Source: Prosthecobacter sp. SYSU 5D2 (GTDB lineage: Bacteria > Verrucomicrobiota > Verrucomicrobiia > Verrucomicrobiales > Verrucomicrobiaceae). From it: a DNA stretch of 64,000 nucleotides. Under the pieces are notes generated by a model that ran no database searches, was not told the DNA's origin, and saw nothing but the letters and a program-made list of their open reading frames with translations. The stretch lies in the NCBI RefSeq assembly GCF_039655865.1, contig NZ_JBBYXL010000013.1, positions 62,001-126,000 on the forward strand, written 5' to 3'. The position numbers and the translations under genes were made by a program. Shown here piece by piece: positions 1 through 8,131 of the stretch (positions are counted from its first letter, which is position 1; each line of letters begins with the position of its first letter).

Positions 1-644
1 GCTTCGACAAAGTTCATGTGAGTAGGATGCTCCGTATGGCGCAGCGCATCAAGGATGAGCGTGTCCACCCCTTCCAGCGCCTCCAATGTTTCCGGCGGAA
101 TGACCTTCGCATCGGGGATGTACGCGCACAGCTTGATGTCACGCCTGCTAAACAGGTAGCCAATGGTCTCCACCTTGCCATGCTGGACCGGCAGCGGTGT
201 GACCAGTGTTTCCCCCAGATGAAACGGGCCGTGGATGGGCTTCGGAAACGGTTTCAAATAACCCCGGTAACGGTTCTCCCCGTTAAAGGCAAAGGTGAAC
301 ATGCGCTCCAGCATGGCCAGGCACGAGGGCATCCCATAAATGGGCATGAACTGGTCTGGCTCGATGGTGAACCGGCGCAGGTCGTCGAAACCCGTCAGGT
401 GGTCCATGTGCGGATGGGTGAACAGCGCCGCATCCACCCGGCGGATGCCCGCACGCAGCACCTGGGTGCGAAAGTCCGGCCCCGTGTCCACCACCCAGCT
501 CTGCTCCGGTGTGCGCAGCCACAGGCTGGAGCGCAGGCGGTTGTCGCGCGGATCCAGGCTGCGGCAGGTCTCGCAGTCGCAGCCGATCATCGGGATGCCG
601 ACGGAGGTGCCGGTGCCGAGGAATGTAAGCGTTAGATCTGGCAT
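1..644 (-). CDS. MBL-fold metallo-hydrolase, PhnP-like (3' end cut by window edge)
   Basis: About 214 codons are visible, starting at the ATG at 644; the C-terminus lies beyond the left edge. The protein begins with a strand and a GTGTS loop. A GCDCETC cluster at residues 21-27 follows, matching the structural zinc site of PhnP-type phosphodiesterases. The metallo-beta-lactamase metal motif HPHMDH is at residues 77-82. The family hydrolyses cyclic phosphodiesters or related phosphate esters in the cytoplasm, using two metal ions. There is no phn operon in view, so a carbon-phosphorus lyase role cannot be claimed; PhnP-like proteins often occur alone as general cyclic phosphodiesterases. It is divergent from tcdA, with about 100 bases between the two starts. 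Family assignment is firm and substrate is inferred. Confidence 0.85.
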   Translation of the reverse strand, partial: MPDLTLTFLGTGTSVGIPMIGCDCETCRSLDPRDNRLRSSLWLRTPEQSWVVDTGPDFRTQVLRAGIRRVDAALFTHPHMDHLTGFDDLRRFTIEPDQFMPIYGMPSCLAMLERMFTFAFNGENRYRGYLKPFPKPIHGPFHLGETLVTPLPVQHGKVETIGYLFSRRDIKLCAYIPDAKVIPPETLEALEGVDTLILDALRHTEHPTHMNFVE

Positions 645-746
645 GTCAGGGTTAACGTATAGCGGTAAATTGGCCCATGGAACGCAAAGAATACAGCGAG
701 TGATTTTTTGCCTTGCCTGAGGCTTTTTACGACTATGAAAGGAGGC

Positions 747-1544
747 ATGACAGAAAGTTATCTTCAGCGATTTGGCGGCATCGCCCGGCTGTATGGCGCG
801 CAGGCCCTGCCGCGCTTCCATGGTGCGCGGGTGGCTGTCATCGGTGTCGGCGGGGTCGGCTCCTGGGTGGTGGAGGCGCTGGCCCGCAGTGGCATCGGCT
901 CCCTGACGCTCATGGACATGGACGATGTCTGCATCACCAACACCAACCGCCAGCTCCCCGCCCTGGCCCACACCATCGGCTATCCCAAGGTGGATGTGCT
1001 GGCCCGCCGCGTGGCCGAGATCCACCCCGAATGCCACGTCCAGGCCGTGCCGGAATTCTTCCTGGAAAGCAGTGCCGACCGCCTCCTCGCCCCCGGTTTT
1101 GACTGCTTGGTGGATGCCGTGGACAGCACGAATATCAAAGCCCTCATTATCGCCAAGGCGCGGGCGCTGGGCATTCCCGTTGTCGTTTCCGGCAGCGCCG
1201 GTGGACGGCGCGACCCGACCCAGATCAAAGTCGCCGATCTCGGCCAGGCCGGCGCCGATCCCCTCCTGCAGCAGGTGCGCCGCCGCCTGCGCGAGGCTCA
1301 CGGCTTCCCCAAAAGCCCCGAAGGCAAACCCATGCACTGGGACGTGCCCTGCGTCTATTCCACGGAAAAAGCCGTCTATCCACAGCCCGATGGAACCTGC
1401 TCCACTCAGCGCGAGACGGGTACTGAAACCGGCCTCCGCCTCGATTGCGCTGCGGGCTTCGGTGCCGCCACCTTCGTCACCGGCACCTTCGGCTTCGCTC
1501 TGGCTGCGGAGGTGCTGCGGGTGCTGCTCAGTCCGTCACGGTGA
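747..1544 (+). CDS. tcdA: tRNA threonylcarbamoyladenosine dehydratase (TcdA/CsdL)
   Basis: A 265-residue member of the E1-like ThiF/MoeB/HesA superfamily, which dehydrates and cyclises t6A37 to ct6A37 in ANN-decoding tRNAs at the expense of ATP. It opens with the family signature LQRFGGIARLYG. A Rossmann nucleotide loop GVGGVGSW follows at about residues 35-42, then DMDDVCITNTNRQ, VDAVDS and GAGG-type loops, and DCAAGFGAATFVTGTFG near the end. Length matches the family (about 268 aa in E. coli). The ATG at 747 gives the family-typical N-terminus, but an AAAGGAGG stretch lies only one base before it. The in-frame ATG at 735, or an even earlier start, is therefore possible. The last codons overlap the convergent small membrane protein gene. 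Confidence 0.93.
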   Translation: MTESYLQRFGGIARLYGAQALPRFHGARVAVIGVGGVGSWVVEALARSGIGSLTLMDMDDVCITNTNRQLPALAHTIGYPKVDVLARRVAEIHPECHVQAVPEFFLESSADRLLAPGFDCLVDAVDSTNIKALIIAKARALGIPVVVSGSAGGRRDPTQIKVADLGQAGADPLLQQVRRRLREAHGFPKSPEGKPMHWDVPCVYSTEKAVYPQPDGTCSTQRETGTETGLRLDCAAGFGAATFVTGTFGFALAAEVLRVLLSPSR

Positions 1545-1814
1545 TTGTTGTCCCATCGGGCGCGCTGAATAACCAGCAGTAAGCAAAGAAAGCCCCATAA
1601 ATCCCGCGAATGCATAAGCGAGATCACCGAGCATGAATAGCACCGGCAGGAAAATCAAATAAGGCGCACCAATGGTAGCGAAAAGGCTGGTCTTCCTCGA
1701 CTTCCCTCTTTCCACTTTGCGCAGATCACGCCGGTAAAACCACCCAATTACCCACCCCGCAGGGATGCCAGCCAGGACCAGCAGCACTTGATAGAATATC
1801 AGGGGCGAATTCAT
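1536..1814 (-). CDS. Small hypothetical membrane protein
   Basis: A 92-residue protein not recognised as a named family. Two hydrophobic segments are visible, at about residues 5-25 (IFYQVLLVLAGIPAGWVIGW) and about 50-80. A basic loop, YRRDLRKVERGKSRK, lies between them. This predicts a two- or three-helix inner-membrane protein with a positively charged cytoplasmic loop. The gene ends nine bases inside the 3' end of tcdA on the opposite strand. It starts 14 bases downstream of the lipoprotein gene, which lies on the same strand, so the two may be co-transcribed. Coding potential rests on the hydrophobic pattern and the tight packing, and the function is unknown. Confidence 0.55.
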   Translation of the reverse strand: MNSPLIFYQVLLVLAGIPAGWVIGWFYRRDLRKVERGKSRKTSLFATIGAPYLIFLPVLFMLGDLAYAFAGFMGLSLLTAGYSARPMGQQSP

Positions 1815-1828
1815 CCTTGATCATTTCT

Positions 1829-2866
1829 TCATCCTACAGGCGTCAGCACCACCTTCTGCACATCCAGCACGGCCGATTTCACCTTGTTCACCGGATTGAT
1901 CTGCAAGCGCTGCTTGCCCGGGGCCTTGATCTCGATCTCGCCCAGCGGGACGTCCTGCCAGTTTTGAAATCCGCCCGTGTCCTGCGTGGTGAATTTCAGC
2001 GTCTGGTCGGCATGCTTCACCTCCACCTCGCTGCCGTGGTTACCCCCGCCGCAGCCGTGGCTCACCGTCACCTTGTAGCGGCCGGGCTGGGCCACTTCAA
2101 ATTCCCATTCCGCCAGATCCTCTTCGGAGGTCCAGAAGCCCAGGCAGTTCTTTTCCGGCTTCGGCTCATAACGCATGTTCTCAGACCAAGTGATCGCATT
2201 TTTCGCCTCCAGGAGAATGCTACCATCCTCCGCCTGTTTCGGCATTTCCCCCTCACAGGTGGGGATGAGGGCGATTTCGTGGATCGTGAAGCTCGCGTCT
2301 TCAGTCGGCGGCGTCAGCAGTGAAAAAGGCACATCCCCCGGCTGCGGAATGTACAAGTCCCCCAGATACGTTTTACGGGGCTTGGGGGAGGACGAAAGAG
2401 ACTTCTTCACCACCAGCTCCCCCATGCGAAACTGCATGCCCAGCGCCGCCCGGTTCAGCGTGTAGGTCAGCCGAACCTGATAACGGCCCCAGCGCTTCGC
2501 CTTAAATTTGGTACCCGTATAGGTCTCCCAATGCGCCCCGTTGCTGTGATCCCAGCTGTCCGGACCCATCACGATGATTCCCCGGCTCGGCATGTCTTTG
2601 CGCTCCAGCGGCTCATCACTGCCGAAGCCGGCAATGTCCACCGCCTCAGGGAACGTGGTCTCCGCCATCACCGGCTTTTCCTCGGCGGGTACCTCCTTCT
2701 TTTCAGAGGTTTCTTCGGCATTTGCCACCGCCTGGGTTTTCTCAGGCTGATTCACCTCCGTCTTGGCGGGAGCCTCTTCAGCGGTTTTCGTGGCGGCCTT
2801 GGGTCCGCAGGAGGCCAGGCTCAGCGCCAGAGGGATAACAAGAAATGAAAGGGGCTTACGAATCAT
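1829..2866 (-). CDS. Lipoprotein with tandem carbohydrate-binding-like beta-sandwich domains
   Basis: A 345-residue predicted outer-envelope lipoprotein. The signal peptide ends in a lipobox LASC with the acylated cysteine at residue 20. A low-complexity Ala/Glu/Lys linker follows, to about residue 75. After it come two related modules of the type seen in fucosidase- and sulfatase-associated domains. The first has HWETYTGTKFKAKRWGRYQV. The second has WEFEVAQPGRYKVTVSHGC followed by GGGNHGSEVEV. A role in binding glycans or wall polymers is an inference from the fold pattern; no catalytic motif is visible. The ATG at 2866 was chosen because it directly precedes the lipoprotein signal; an upstream extension would add a non-signal leader. 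It is divergent from the GntR regulator at 3062. Confidence 0.75.
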   Translation of the reverse strand: MIRKPLSFLVIPLALSLASCGPKAATKTAEEAPAKTEVNQPEKTQAVANAEETSEKKEVPAEEKPVMAETTFPEAVDIAGFGSDEPLERKDMPSRGIIVMGPDSWDHSNGAHWETYTGTKFKAKRWGRYQVRLTYTLNRAALGMQFRMGELVVKKSLSSSPKPRKTYLGDLYIPQPGDVPFSLLTPPTEDASFTIHEIALIPTCEGEMPKQAEDGSILLEAKNAITWSENMRYEPKPEKNCLGFWTSEEDLAEWEFEVAQPGRYKVTVSHGCGGGNHGSEVEVKHADQTLKFTTQDTGGFQNWQDVPLGEIEIKAPGKQRLQINPVNKVKSAVLDVQKVVLTPVG

Positions 2867-3036
2867 GATAAATGGGGAAGAAGCATCGCTGCCGGATGTC
2901 AAAAACCGTCAGGGCGTGCCTCTGCAACGGGCGAAGCCCACCCTTCTTTAGCCTGAATCGCCTCCTATTGGCGATAAAAATAGGGAAAACAAAATCCAAG
3001 CTCCTTATCGAAAGAGTCTGGCCTTTCACGACGATT

Positions 3037-3052
3037 CACTGGCATACCAGTG
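3037..3052. promoter_or_regulatory. Palindromic operator candidate upstream of the GntR-type regulator
   Basis: A perfect six-base dyad, CACTGG-CATA-CCAGTG, ends ten bases before the ATG at 3062. GntR/FadR-type dimers bind short palindromes containing TGG...CCA-like half sites, often at their own promoter. Position and symmetry fit autoregulation and, through coupling, control of the downstream DUF1549/DUF1553 gene. Function is inferred. Confidence 0.45.
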
Positions 3053-3061
3053 CGATATCAT

Positions 3062-3754
3062 ATGTCCCGTCCCCTGTTATCCACCGCTTCGCCGACCGAT
3101 TCCCTCGCCCCGGTCCGCTTGCAATCCCGCGCTTATTCGGAGCTGCGCCGCCTCATCGTCTCTGGTGAATTCCCCCCCGGCACTTTCCTCTCGGAGCGCC
3201 AGCTCGCCGCCCAGCTCGGCATGAGCAAGACCCCCGTCCACGTCGCCCTGGAGCGCTTGGAGTCGGAGGGTTTTGTCACCATCTCCGCCCAGCAGGGCAT
3301 CGTCGTACGGGGCCTCAGCGTGGATGACATCGTGGACCACTACGAGCTCCGTGAAGCCGTGGAATCCTGGGTCGTCCGCCGCCTCGCTGGAAAGCTGAAT
3401 CCCGCCCAGCAGGCCGAATTGCAGGCCAATCTCCAGCACCAGCACGAGGCCCTCGCCACCTGGGATATGGTGCGGCTCATGCACTTGGATGAGCAGATGC
3501 ACTACCTCCTCTGCTCCTACCTGAACAACCGCGAAATCGCCTCTACCATGGAGCGCCTGCGCGATAAAATTCACCAGGTCATCCTCCGCGTCACCGAAAC
3601 TGACCGCACCCGCCCGGCCGAAAGCACCGCCGAGCACGTCCGCATCATCCAAGCCATACTCGACGGCGAACCGGACCTCGCCGCCCGCCTCATGACCGAG
3701 CATCTGGAGGCCGGCAAACGCCGCATTCTCAATCCCGAACGCTTCTCCCGCTGA
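3062..3754 (+). CDS. GntR family transcriptional regulator, FCD (FadR) subfamily
   Basis: A 230-residue regulator. The N-terminal winged helix-turn-helix spans about residues 18-80 and carries the GntR pattern LRRLIVSGEFPPG, LSERQLAAQLGMS, TPVHVALERLESEG and QQGIVV. The C-terminal all-helical FCD ligand domain follows (ELREAVESWVVRRLA, HLDEQMHYLL, ESTAEHVRIIQAI, HLEAGKRR). FCD regulators usually bind carboxylated sugars or organic acids, often in a metal-bound pocket. The stop codon overlaps the ATG of the next gene by one base (TGATG), so the two are translationally coupled. The DUF1549/DUF1553 gene is therefore a likely target. A GTG at 3050 would also be in frame, but it lies inside the palindrome. 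Confidence 0.9.
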   Translation: MSRPLLSTASPTDSLAPVRLQSRAYSELRRLIVSGEFPPGTFLSERQLAAQLGMSKTPVHVALERLESEGFVTISAQQGIVVRGLSVDDIVDHYELREAVESWVVRRLAGKLNPAQQAELQANLQHQHEALATWDMVRLMHLDEQMHYLLCSYLNNREIASTMERLRDKIHQVILRVTETDRTRPAESTAEHVRIIQAILDGEPDLAARLMTEHLEAGKRRILNPERFSR

Positions 3755-6183
3755 TGCGCCATTTCCTTCCAGTGCTGCTTCTGGCCACCCCGCTCAGCCT
3801 CGCAGCGGCCACCCCGGATTTCACCCAAGACATACTCCCCATCTTCCAGCAGCACTGCCTGGACTGCCACGGCCCGGACAAGCAGAGCGGCGGCATGCGC
3901 TTTGACCAAAAGCACGTCCCCCTCGCCGGCGGCGATTCCGGCACGCCCGCCATCACCCCTGGCCAGCCAGAGCACAGCCAGATGCTCCAGCGCCTCACCT
4001 CGTCCAGCAAGGACGACCAGATGCCGCCAAAGGGCGTCCGCCTGGCGCCTGAAAAGATCGCCCTCTTCCGCCAATGGATCGCCGCTGGTGCGCCCTGGCC
4101 AGAATCGGATTCGCCCAGCATCGCCTCATCAGAAACCAAACCCGCCTCCACCCACTGGTCTTTCCAGCCCCTCAGCGACCCCACACCGCCTAACGTCAAG
4201 GATGAAAACTGGCCGCTGAATCCCATAGATCGTTTCATCCTCGCCCGCCTCGAAGCCGAAGGCCTCACCCCCGCTCCCGATGCCACCCCCGCCGCCCTCA
4301 TCCGCCGCGCCACCTACGACCTCACCGGCCTCCCCCCCTGCCCCGAAGAAGTCCGCTCCTTTATCGGGGAGACCTCTGAAAATTCGTCATTCGACATTCG
4401 TCATTCGTCATTTGAATCCCTCATCACCCGCCTCCTCCAAAGCCCCCGCTACGGTGAGCGCTGGGGCCGCCACTGGATGGACTGGGTGCGCTACGCCGAC
4501 ACCGCCGGCGACAACTCCGACTACCCCATTCCCCAGGCCTACCTCTACCGGAACTACATCATCCAGTCCTTCAACGACGACGTGCCGTATGACCGCTTCC
4601 TCACCGAGCAACTCGCCGGAGATCTCCTTCCCACCAGCAGCCAGCAGGAAAAAAACCGCCTCACCATCGCCACCGGCTACCTGGCCATGGCCCGCCGATT
4701 CGGCTCCCTCGTGGAGCGTTACCCGCAGCACCTCACCATTGAGGACACGCTGGATAATCTTGGCCGCACTGTCATGGGCCTAACATTGAGTTGCGCACGC
4801 TGCCACGACCACAAGTTCGACCCTGTCTCCACCCGCGACTACTACGGCCTGTACGGCATCTTTGCCAGCACCCGCTACCCCATGCCCGGCCTGGAGCTCT
4901 TCCAGACGCAGAACGACTTCATCCCCCTCGTCCCCGAAAAAGAAGCCGCCCAAAAGCTCCAGCCCTTCCAAAAAGAAACCGCCCGGCTCACCGCCGAAAT
5001 GGAAAAGCTGCTCGCCGCCTGTGAGGACAAGGCCGTGGAAAATGCCCGCCGCGAGCGCGACGCCACCCTGGATGAACAGCGCCGCATGAAGGGCGACCTG
5101 GACCGCATGATGCTCAAGGCCCGCAAGGCCGGCGAAAACCTCGCCAAGCATCTGAAGACCCTCCCCGTCATCCCCACCGCCTATGCCGTCCAGGACCGGC
5201 AGCCCGTCAATGCCCGCATCCAGATCAAAGGCGAGCCCGACCGCCCCGGTGCTGAAGTTCCCCGCAAGTTTCTGGACATCCTCGGCGGCCAGCCATTGCC
5301 CCCGGAGGCCGCACAGACCAGCGGCCGTCTCCAGCTCGCCCAGTGGCTTACCCATCCGGAAAATCCCCTCACCTCCCGCGTCATCGTCAACCGCATCTGG
5401 CAACGCCATTTCGGCAGGGGCCTCGTCCCCACCACCAGCGATTTCGGCCTGCGTGGCGAGCCCCCCAGCCACCCTGAACTGCTCGACTGGCTCGCCCGCG
5501 ACTTCATCCGCAGCGGCTGGTCCATCAAGCACCTGCACCGCCTCATCATGACCTCCCGCACCTACCGTCTGTCCAGCCAGGACCGGCAGGAAAACCTCGC
5601 CGCCGATCCGTCCAACACCCTCCACTGGAAGTTCAGCCGCCAGCGCCTGGATGCCGAAGCCATCCGCGATACCCTCCTCCTCATCAGCGGCGCGCTGGAT
5701 CCCGCCCCGCAGACGCATCCCTACCCCATCCCGCCCGCCAAAGACTGGAAATATACCCAGCATCACCCCTTCAAGGACGATTACCCCAGCAACAAACGCA
5801 GCGTCTATCTCATGACCAAGCGCCTCACCGCCAAGCCCTACTTCCAGACCTTTGATGGCGCCGATGCCAACGTCTGCACCACCACCCGCGACAGCTCCGT
5901 CACCGCCCTCCAGGCCCTCTACTTCGTCAACGACTCCTTCGTCCACGAGCAGGCCCGCCTCACTGCCCAAAACCTCCTGGCTAACCAAAAGGACGACCAC
6001 ACCCGCCTCCATCATCTCTTCCTCACCCTCCTCTCCCGCGAACCGACCCCCGAAGAAACCACCCTCCTCCTCTCCCACCTCCAAAAAGTCCGCCAAACCG
6101 CCGCCAGCGATACCGACCATGAAGCCTGGTCCAGCCTCACCCGCAGCCTCTTCCGCCTGAACGAGTTCCTCTATCTCGATTAA
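3754..6183 (+). CDS. DUF1549/DUF1553 planctomycete-type cytochrome protein
   Basis: An 809-residue secreted protein of the large PVC family. A signal peptide occupies residues 1-19. A c-type haem motif, CLDCH, is at 35-39 in the planctomycete cytochrome C domain. DUF1549 follows at about 145-370, with RYGERWGRHWMDWVRYADT and CARCHDHKFDP. A charged helical stretch lies at 410-470, and DUF1553 runs from about 505 (NPLTSRVIVNRIWQRHFGRGLV) to near the C-terminus. Members usually sit next to DUF1501 genes and are associated with polysaccharide-degrading loci; the reaction is unknown. Here a GntR regulator precedes it and a DUF1501 gene follows after one small gene. Near residues 209-221 the protein carries an odd segment encoded by a tandem micro-repeat, listed separately. 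Confidence 0.93.
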   Translation: MRHFLPVLLLATPLSLAAATPDFTQDILPIFQQHCLDCHGPDKQSGGMRFDQKHVPLAGGDSGTPAITPGQPEHSQMLQRLTSSSKDDQMPPKGVRLAPEKIALFRQWIAAGAPWPESDSPSIASSETKPASTHWSFQPLSDPTPPNVKDENWPLNPIDRFILARLEAEGLTPAPDATPAALIRRATYDLTGLPPCPEEVRSFIGETSENSSFDIRHSSFESLITRLLQSPRYGERWGRHWMDWVRYADTAGDNSDYPIPQAYLYRNYIIQSFNDDVPYDRFLTEQLAGDLLPTSSQQEKNRLTIATGYLAMARRFGSLVERYPQHLTIEDTLDNLGRTVMGLTLSCARCHDHKFDPVSTRDYYGLYGIFASTRYPMPGLELFQTQNDFIPLVPEKEAAQKLQPFQKETARLTAEMEKLLAACEDKAVENARRERDATLDEQRRMKGDLDRMMLKARKAGENLAKHLKTLPVIPTAYAVQDRQPVNARIQIKGEPDRPGAEVPRKFLDILGGQPLPPEAAQTSGRLQLAQWLTHPENPLTSRVIVNRIWQRHFGRGLVPTTSDFGLRGEPPSHPELLDWLARDFIRSGWSIKHLHRLIMTSRTYRLSSQDRQENLAADPSNTLHWKFSRQRLDAEAIRDTLLLISGALDPAPQTHPYPIPPAKDWKYTQHHPFKDDYPSNKRSVYLMTKRLTAKPYFQTFDGADANVCTTTRDSSVTALQALYFVNDSFVHEQARLTAQNLLANQKDDHTRLHHLFLTLLSREPTPEETTLLLSHLQKVRQTAASDTDHEAWSSLTRSLFRLNEFLYLD
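4382..4413. repeat. TTCGTCATTC tandem micro-repeat inside a coding region
   Basis: Three to four imperfect copies of the word ATTCGTC or ATTCGAC lie head to tail and are translated in frame as a Ser/Phe/His/Arg-rich insert. Related words appear in intergenic gaps at about 20778 and 28299. The reading frame is kept. Confidence 0.7.
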
Positions 6184-6189
6184 ACTGTC

Positions 6190-6573
6190 ATGATGAAAGC
6201 ATCACTAAAGCCAAACTGGAAATCAGGTTTCTCCGGCTTTGCTGCCATGACCATGTTGGTGATAGCCCTGGCTCACGCAGCCTTGCTTATTCCTTCAAAC
6301 CTAAATAAGTCTCAGCCATTGGATGCCTTGGCAGCTTTGGGAATGGAATTGATCTTTGCAGTGCCTGCCTTGCTTTATTTAATCGGCTTCACTTGGATGC
6401 GTTATGTGGTCTCCGTGCAGTGTTTTCTTTTGCTACCCCTTTGGTTACTTTCACCAGTAGTACTGCACTCTATTGAGCGAACACCATTATTCTGGCTGGT
6501 TTGGACACTAAGCCTAATGGCCATCCTTTTCAGCGCCTTTGTCAATTCCGTCCCACCTCGAATCAAGAGATAA
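6190..6573 (+). CDS. Small hypothetical integral membrane protein
   Basis: A 127-residue protein with four clear hydrophobic segments, at about residues 13-35, 44-72, 75-95 and 98-120. The hydrophilic part is small and the C-terminus is basic. It is not recognised as a named family. It begins seven bases after the DUF1549/DUF1553 gene and may share its transcript. Base composition is visibly more AT-rich than the flanking genes, with codons such as TTA, CTA and AGT used freely. This suggests recent acquisition or weak selection. ATG codons at 6190 and 6193 are both possible starts. Its position between the DUF1549/DUF1553 and DUF1501 genes, which are normally adjacent, suggests insertion into that pair. 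Confidence 0.6.
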   Translation: MMKASLKPNWKSGFSGFAAMTMLVIALAHAALLIPSNLNKSQPLDALAALGMELIFAVPALLYLIGFTWMRYVVSVQCFLLLPLWLLSPVVLHSIERTPLFWLVWTLSLMAILFSAFVNSVPPRIKR

Positions 6574-6617
6574 CATGCACTCCCATTGGTAAAACAGCCC
6601 CGATCACCCACGACCTC

Positions 6618-6677
6618 CCCCTCGCCCCAGGAACTGGGGTTGCGAAGCCGCGAAGCGAAAGGGCCAGGGGTGAGGGG
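6618..6677. repeat. Imperfect palindromic intergenic element (REP-like)
   Basis: Arms CCCCTCGCCCCAGG and CCAGGGGTGAGGGG are near-perfect reverse complements enclosing about 32 bases. An inner CCCCAG/CTGGGG pair also lies in the left arm. It is non-coding and sits between the small membrane gene and the DUF1501 gene. The appearance is that of a dispersed REP-type hairpin, but no second copy was found in this window. Confidence 0.5.
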
Positions 6678-6709
6678 CCGTCCGCCTCACCCAATACCTC
6701 CACCCCGCC

Positions 6710-8047
6710 ATGCACTCCCGCCGCACCATCCTCCGCTCCCTCTTCAGCAGCTCCCTGCTGATGCCCGGCATGCTGTCCGAGCTGCTCGCGGCGGACGATC
6801 CTCTCTCCCCGCGCCGCTCCCACACGAAGGCGAAGGCCAAGCGCGTCATCATGATCTACGCCACCGGCGGCGTCTCCCACATTGATTCCTTTGACCCCAA
6901 ACCCATCGTCAAAGGCCGCGACGGCACCGGCTCCGACAAATTGATGGGGAACATCTTCGGCGCCCAGCCTAACCAAAAATGCGGCACTTTCGTCTCCGAC
7001 ATCTTCCCGCACATTCGCAATGTGATGGAGGACATCTGCGTCATCCGCAGCATGAAGGCCTCCCACTTCGACCATTCTGAGGCTACCCTCGGTTTTCACA
7101 CCGGCTCCCCCACCTTCGCGCGGCCCAGCATGGGCTCCTGGGTCAGCTACGGCCTCGGCAGCTTCAATCAAAACCTCCCCGGCTTCATCGTCATCGCCCC
7201 GCACCTGCCCTATGGCGGCACCCAGGTCTATGCCAGCGACTTCCTGCCCGCCATCCACCAGGGCACCCGCGTCTTCCCTGGCGATGATCCCATCGCCAAC
7301 CTGCGCGCGCCGCAGGGCACCCAGGATTTGCAGAACCTGGAGTTAGGCCTCGTCGAGACACTCAACCGCCGTCACTTCAAAACCCGCCAGCACGACACCG
7401 CCCTGGCCGCCCGCATCAAGTCCTTCGAGACCGCCTTCCAGATGCAGCAGGCCGCCCCGGAAGCCTTTGATCTCACCCAGGAGCCCGCCCACATCCGCCG
7501 CCTCTACGGCCTGGACCGCAAGACCAAAGGTCCCGCCTCCGAATTCGGCTGGCAGTGCCTCGTCGCCCGCCGCCTCGCCGAGCGCGGCGTCCGTTTCATC
7601 GAGCTCATTGACACCGGCTCCCGCCCCAACTGGGACTCCCACGGCGAGATGAAAGACCACGCCGACCTCGCCTACAACGTGGACCAGCCCATCGCCGCCC
7701 TCATCACCGACCTCAAGCAGCGCGGCATGCTGGAGGAGACCATCGTCCTCTGGGCCACCGAGTTTGGCCGCACCCCCACCCGCGAAGGCAAAAACGGCCG
7801 TGGCCATCATCGCGACTGCTTCTCCATCTGGCTCGCCGGCGGCGGCTTCAAAGGCGGCCACGTCCATGGTGCCACCGACGACATCGGCAAATATCCAATC
7901 GAAGCTCCTGTCGAAGTCCACGACCTCCACGCCACCATCCTCCACCAGCTCGGCATGGACCACGAAAAGCTCACCTTCCGCCACGCCGGCCGCGACTTCC
8001 GCCTCACCGACGTCCATGGCCACCTCATTCAAAACATCCTGAGCTGA
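6710..8047 (+). CDS. DUF1501 domain-containing protein (secreted, alkaline-phosphatase-like fold)
   Basis: A 445-residue protein with an N-terminal signal that begins with a twin arginine (SRRTILRSLF) and ends near residue 25. Family hallmarks are VIMIYATGGVSHIDSFDPKP, where the metal-binding aspartate region of the alkaline phosphatase/sulfatase superfamily lies, then MKASHFDHSEA, WDSHGEMKDH and WATEFGRTPTREGKNGRGHH. DUF1501 proteins are near-constant partners of DUF1549/DUF1553 cytochromes in Planctomycetes and Verrucomicrobia. That partner lies 527 bases upstream, with only a small gene and a palindromic element between. A periplasmic hydrolytic or redox-linked role in polysaccharide processing is inferred; no biochemical function is established. 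The start is the only ATG giving an intact export signal. Confidence 0.93.
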   Translation: MHSRRTILRSLFSSSLLMPGMLSELLAADDPLSPRRSHTKAKAKRVIMIYATGGVSHIDSFDPKPIVKGRDGTGSDKLMGNIFGAQPNQKCGTFVSDIFPHIRNVMEDICVIRSMKASHFDHSEATLGFHTGSPTFARPSMGSWVSYGLGSFNQNLPGFIVIAPHLPYGGTQVYASDFLPAIHQGTRVFPGDDPIANLRAPQGTQDLQNLELGLVETLNRRHFKTRQHDTALAARIKSFETAFQMQQAAPEAFDLTQEPAHIRRLYGLDRKTKGPASEFGWQCLVARRLAERGVRFIELIDTGSRPNWDSHGEMKDHADLAYNVDQPIAALITDLKQRGMLEETIVLWATEFGRTPTREGKNGRGHHRDCFSIWLAGGGFKGGHVHGATDDIGKYPIEAPVEVHDLHATILHQLGMDHEKLTFRHAGRDFRLTDVHGHLIQNILS

Positions 8048-8131
8048 AGCACGGTCCCCATCATTCCGCGCCGTCCTTTGTTCCCCCACATCCCCCGATA
8101 ACATCCCCTTCCCGCGTCCGTAAATCATCGG

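Noticed and set aside
18-635. A 205-codon open frame on the plus strand
   Set aside because: It is antisense to the PhnP-like hydrolase, whose minus-strand frame carries HPHMDH and GCDCETC. The plus frame has no family pattern.
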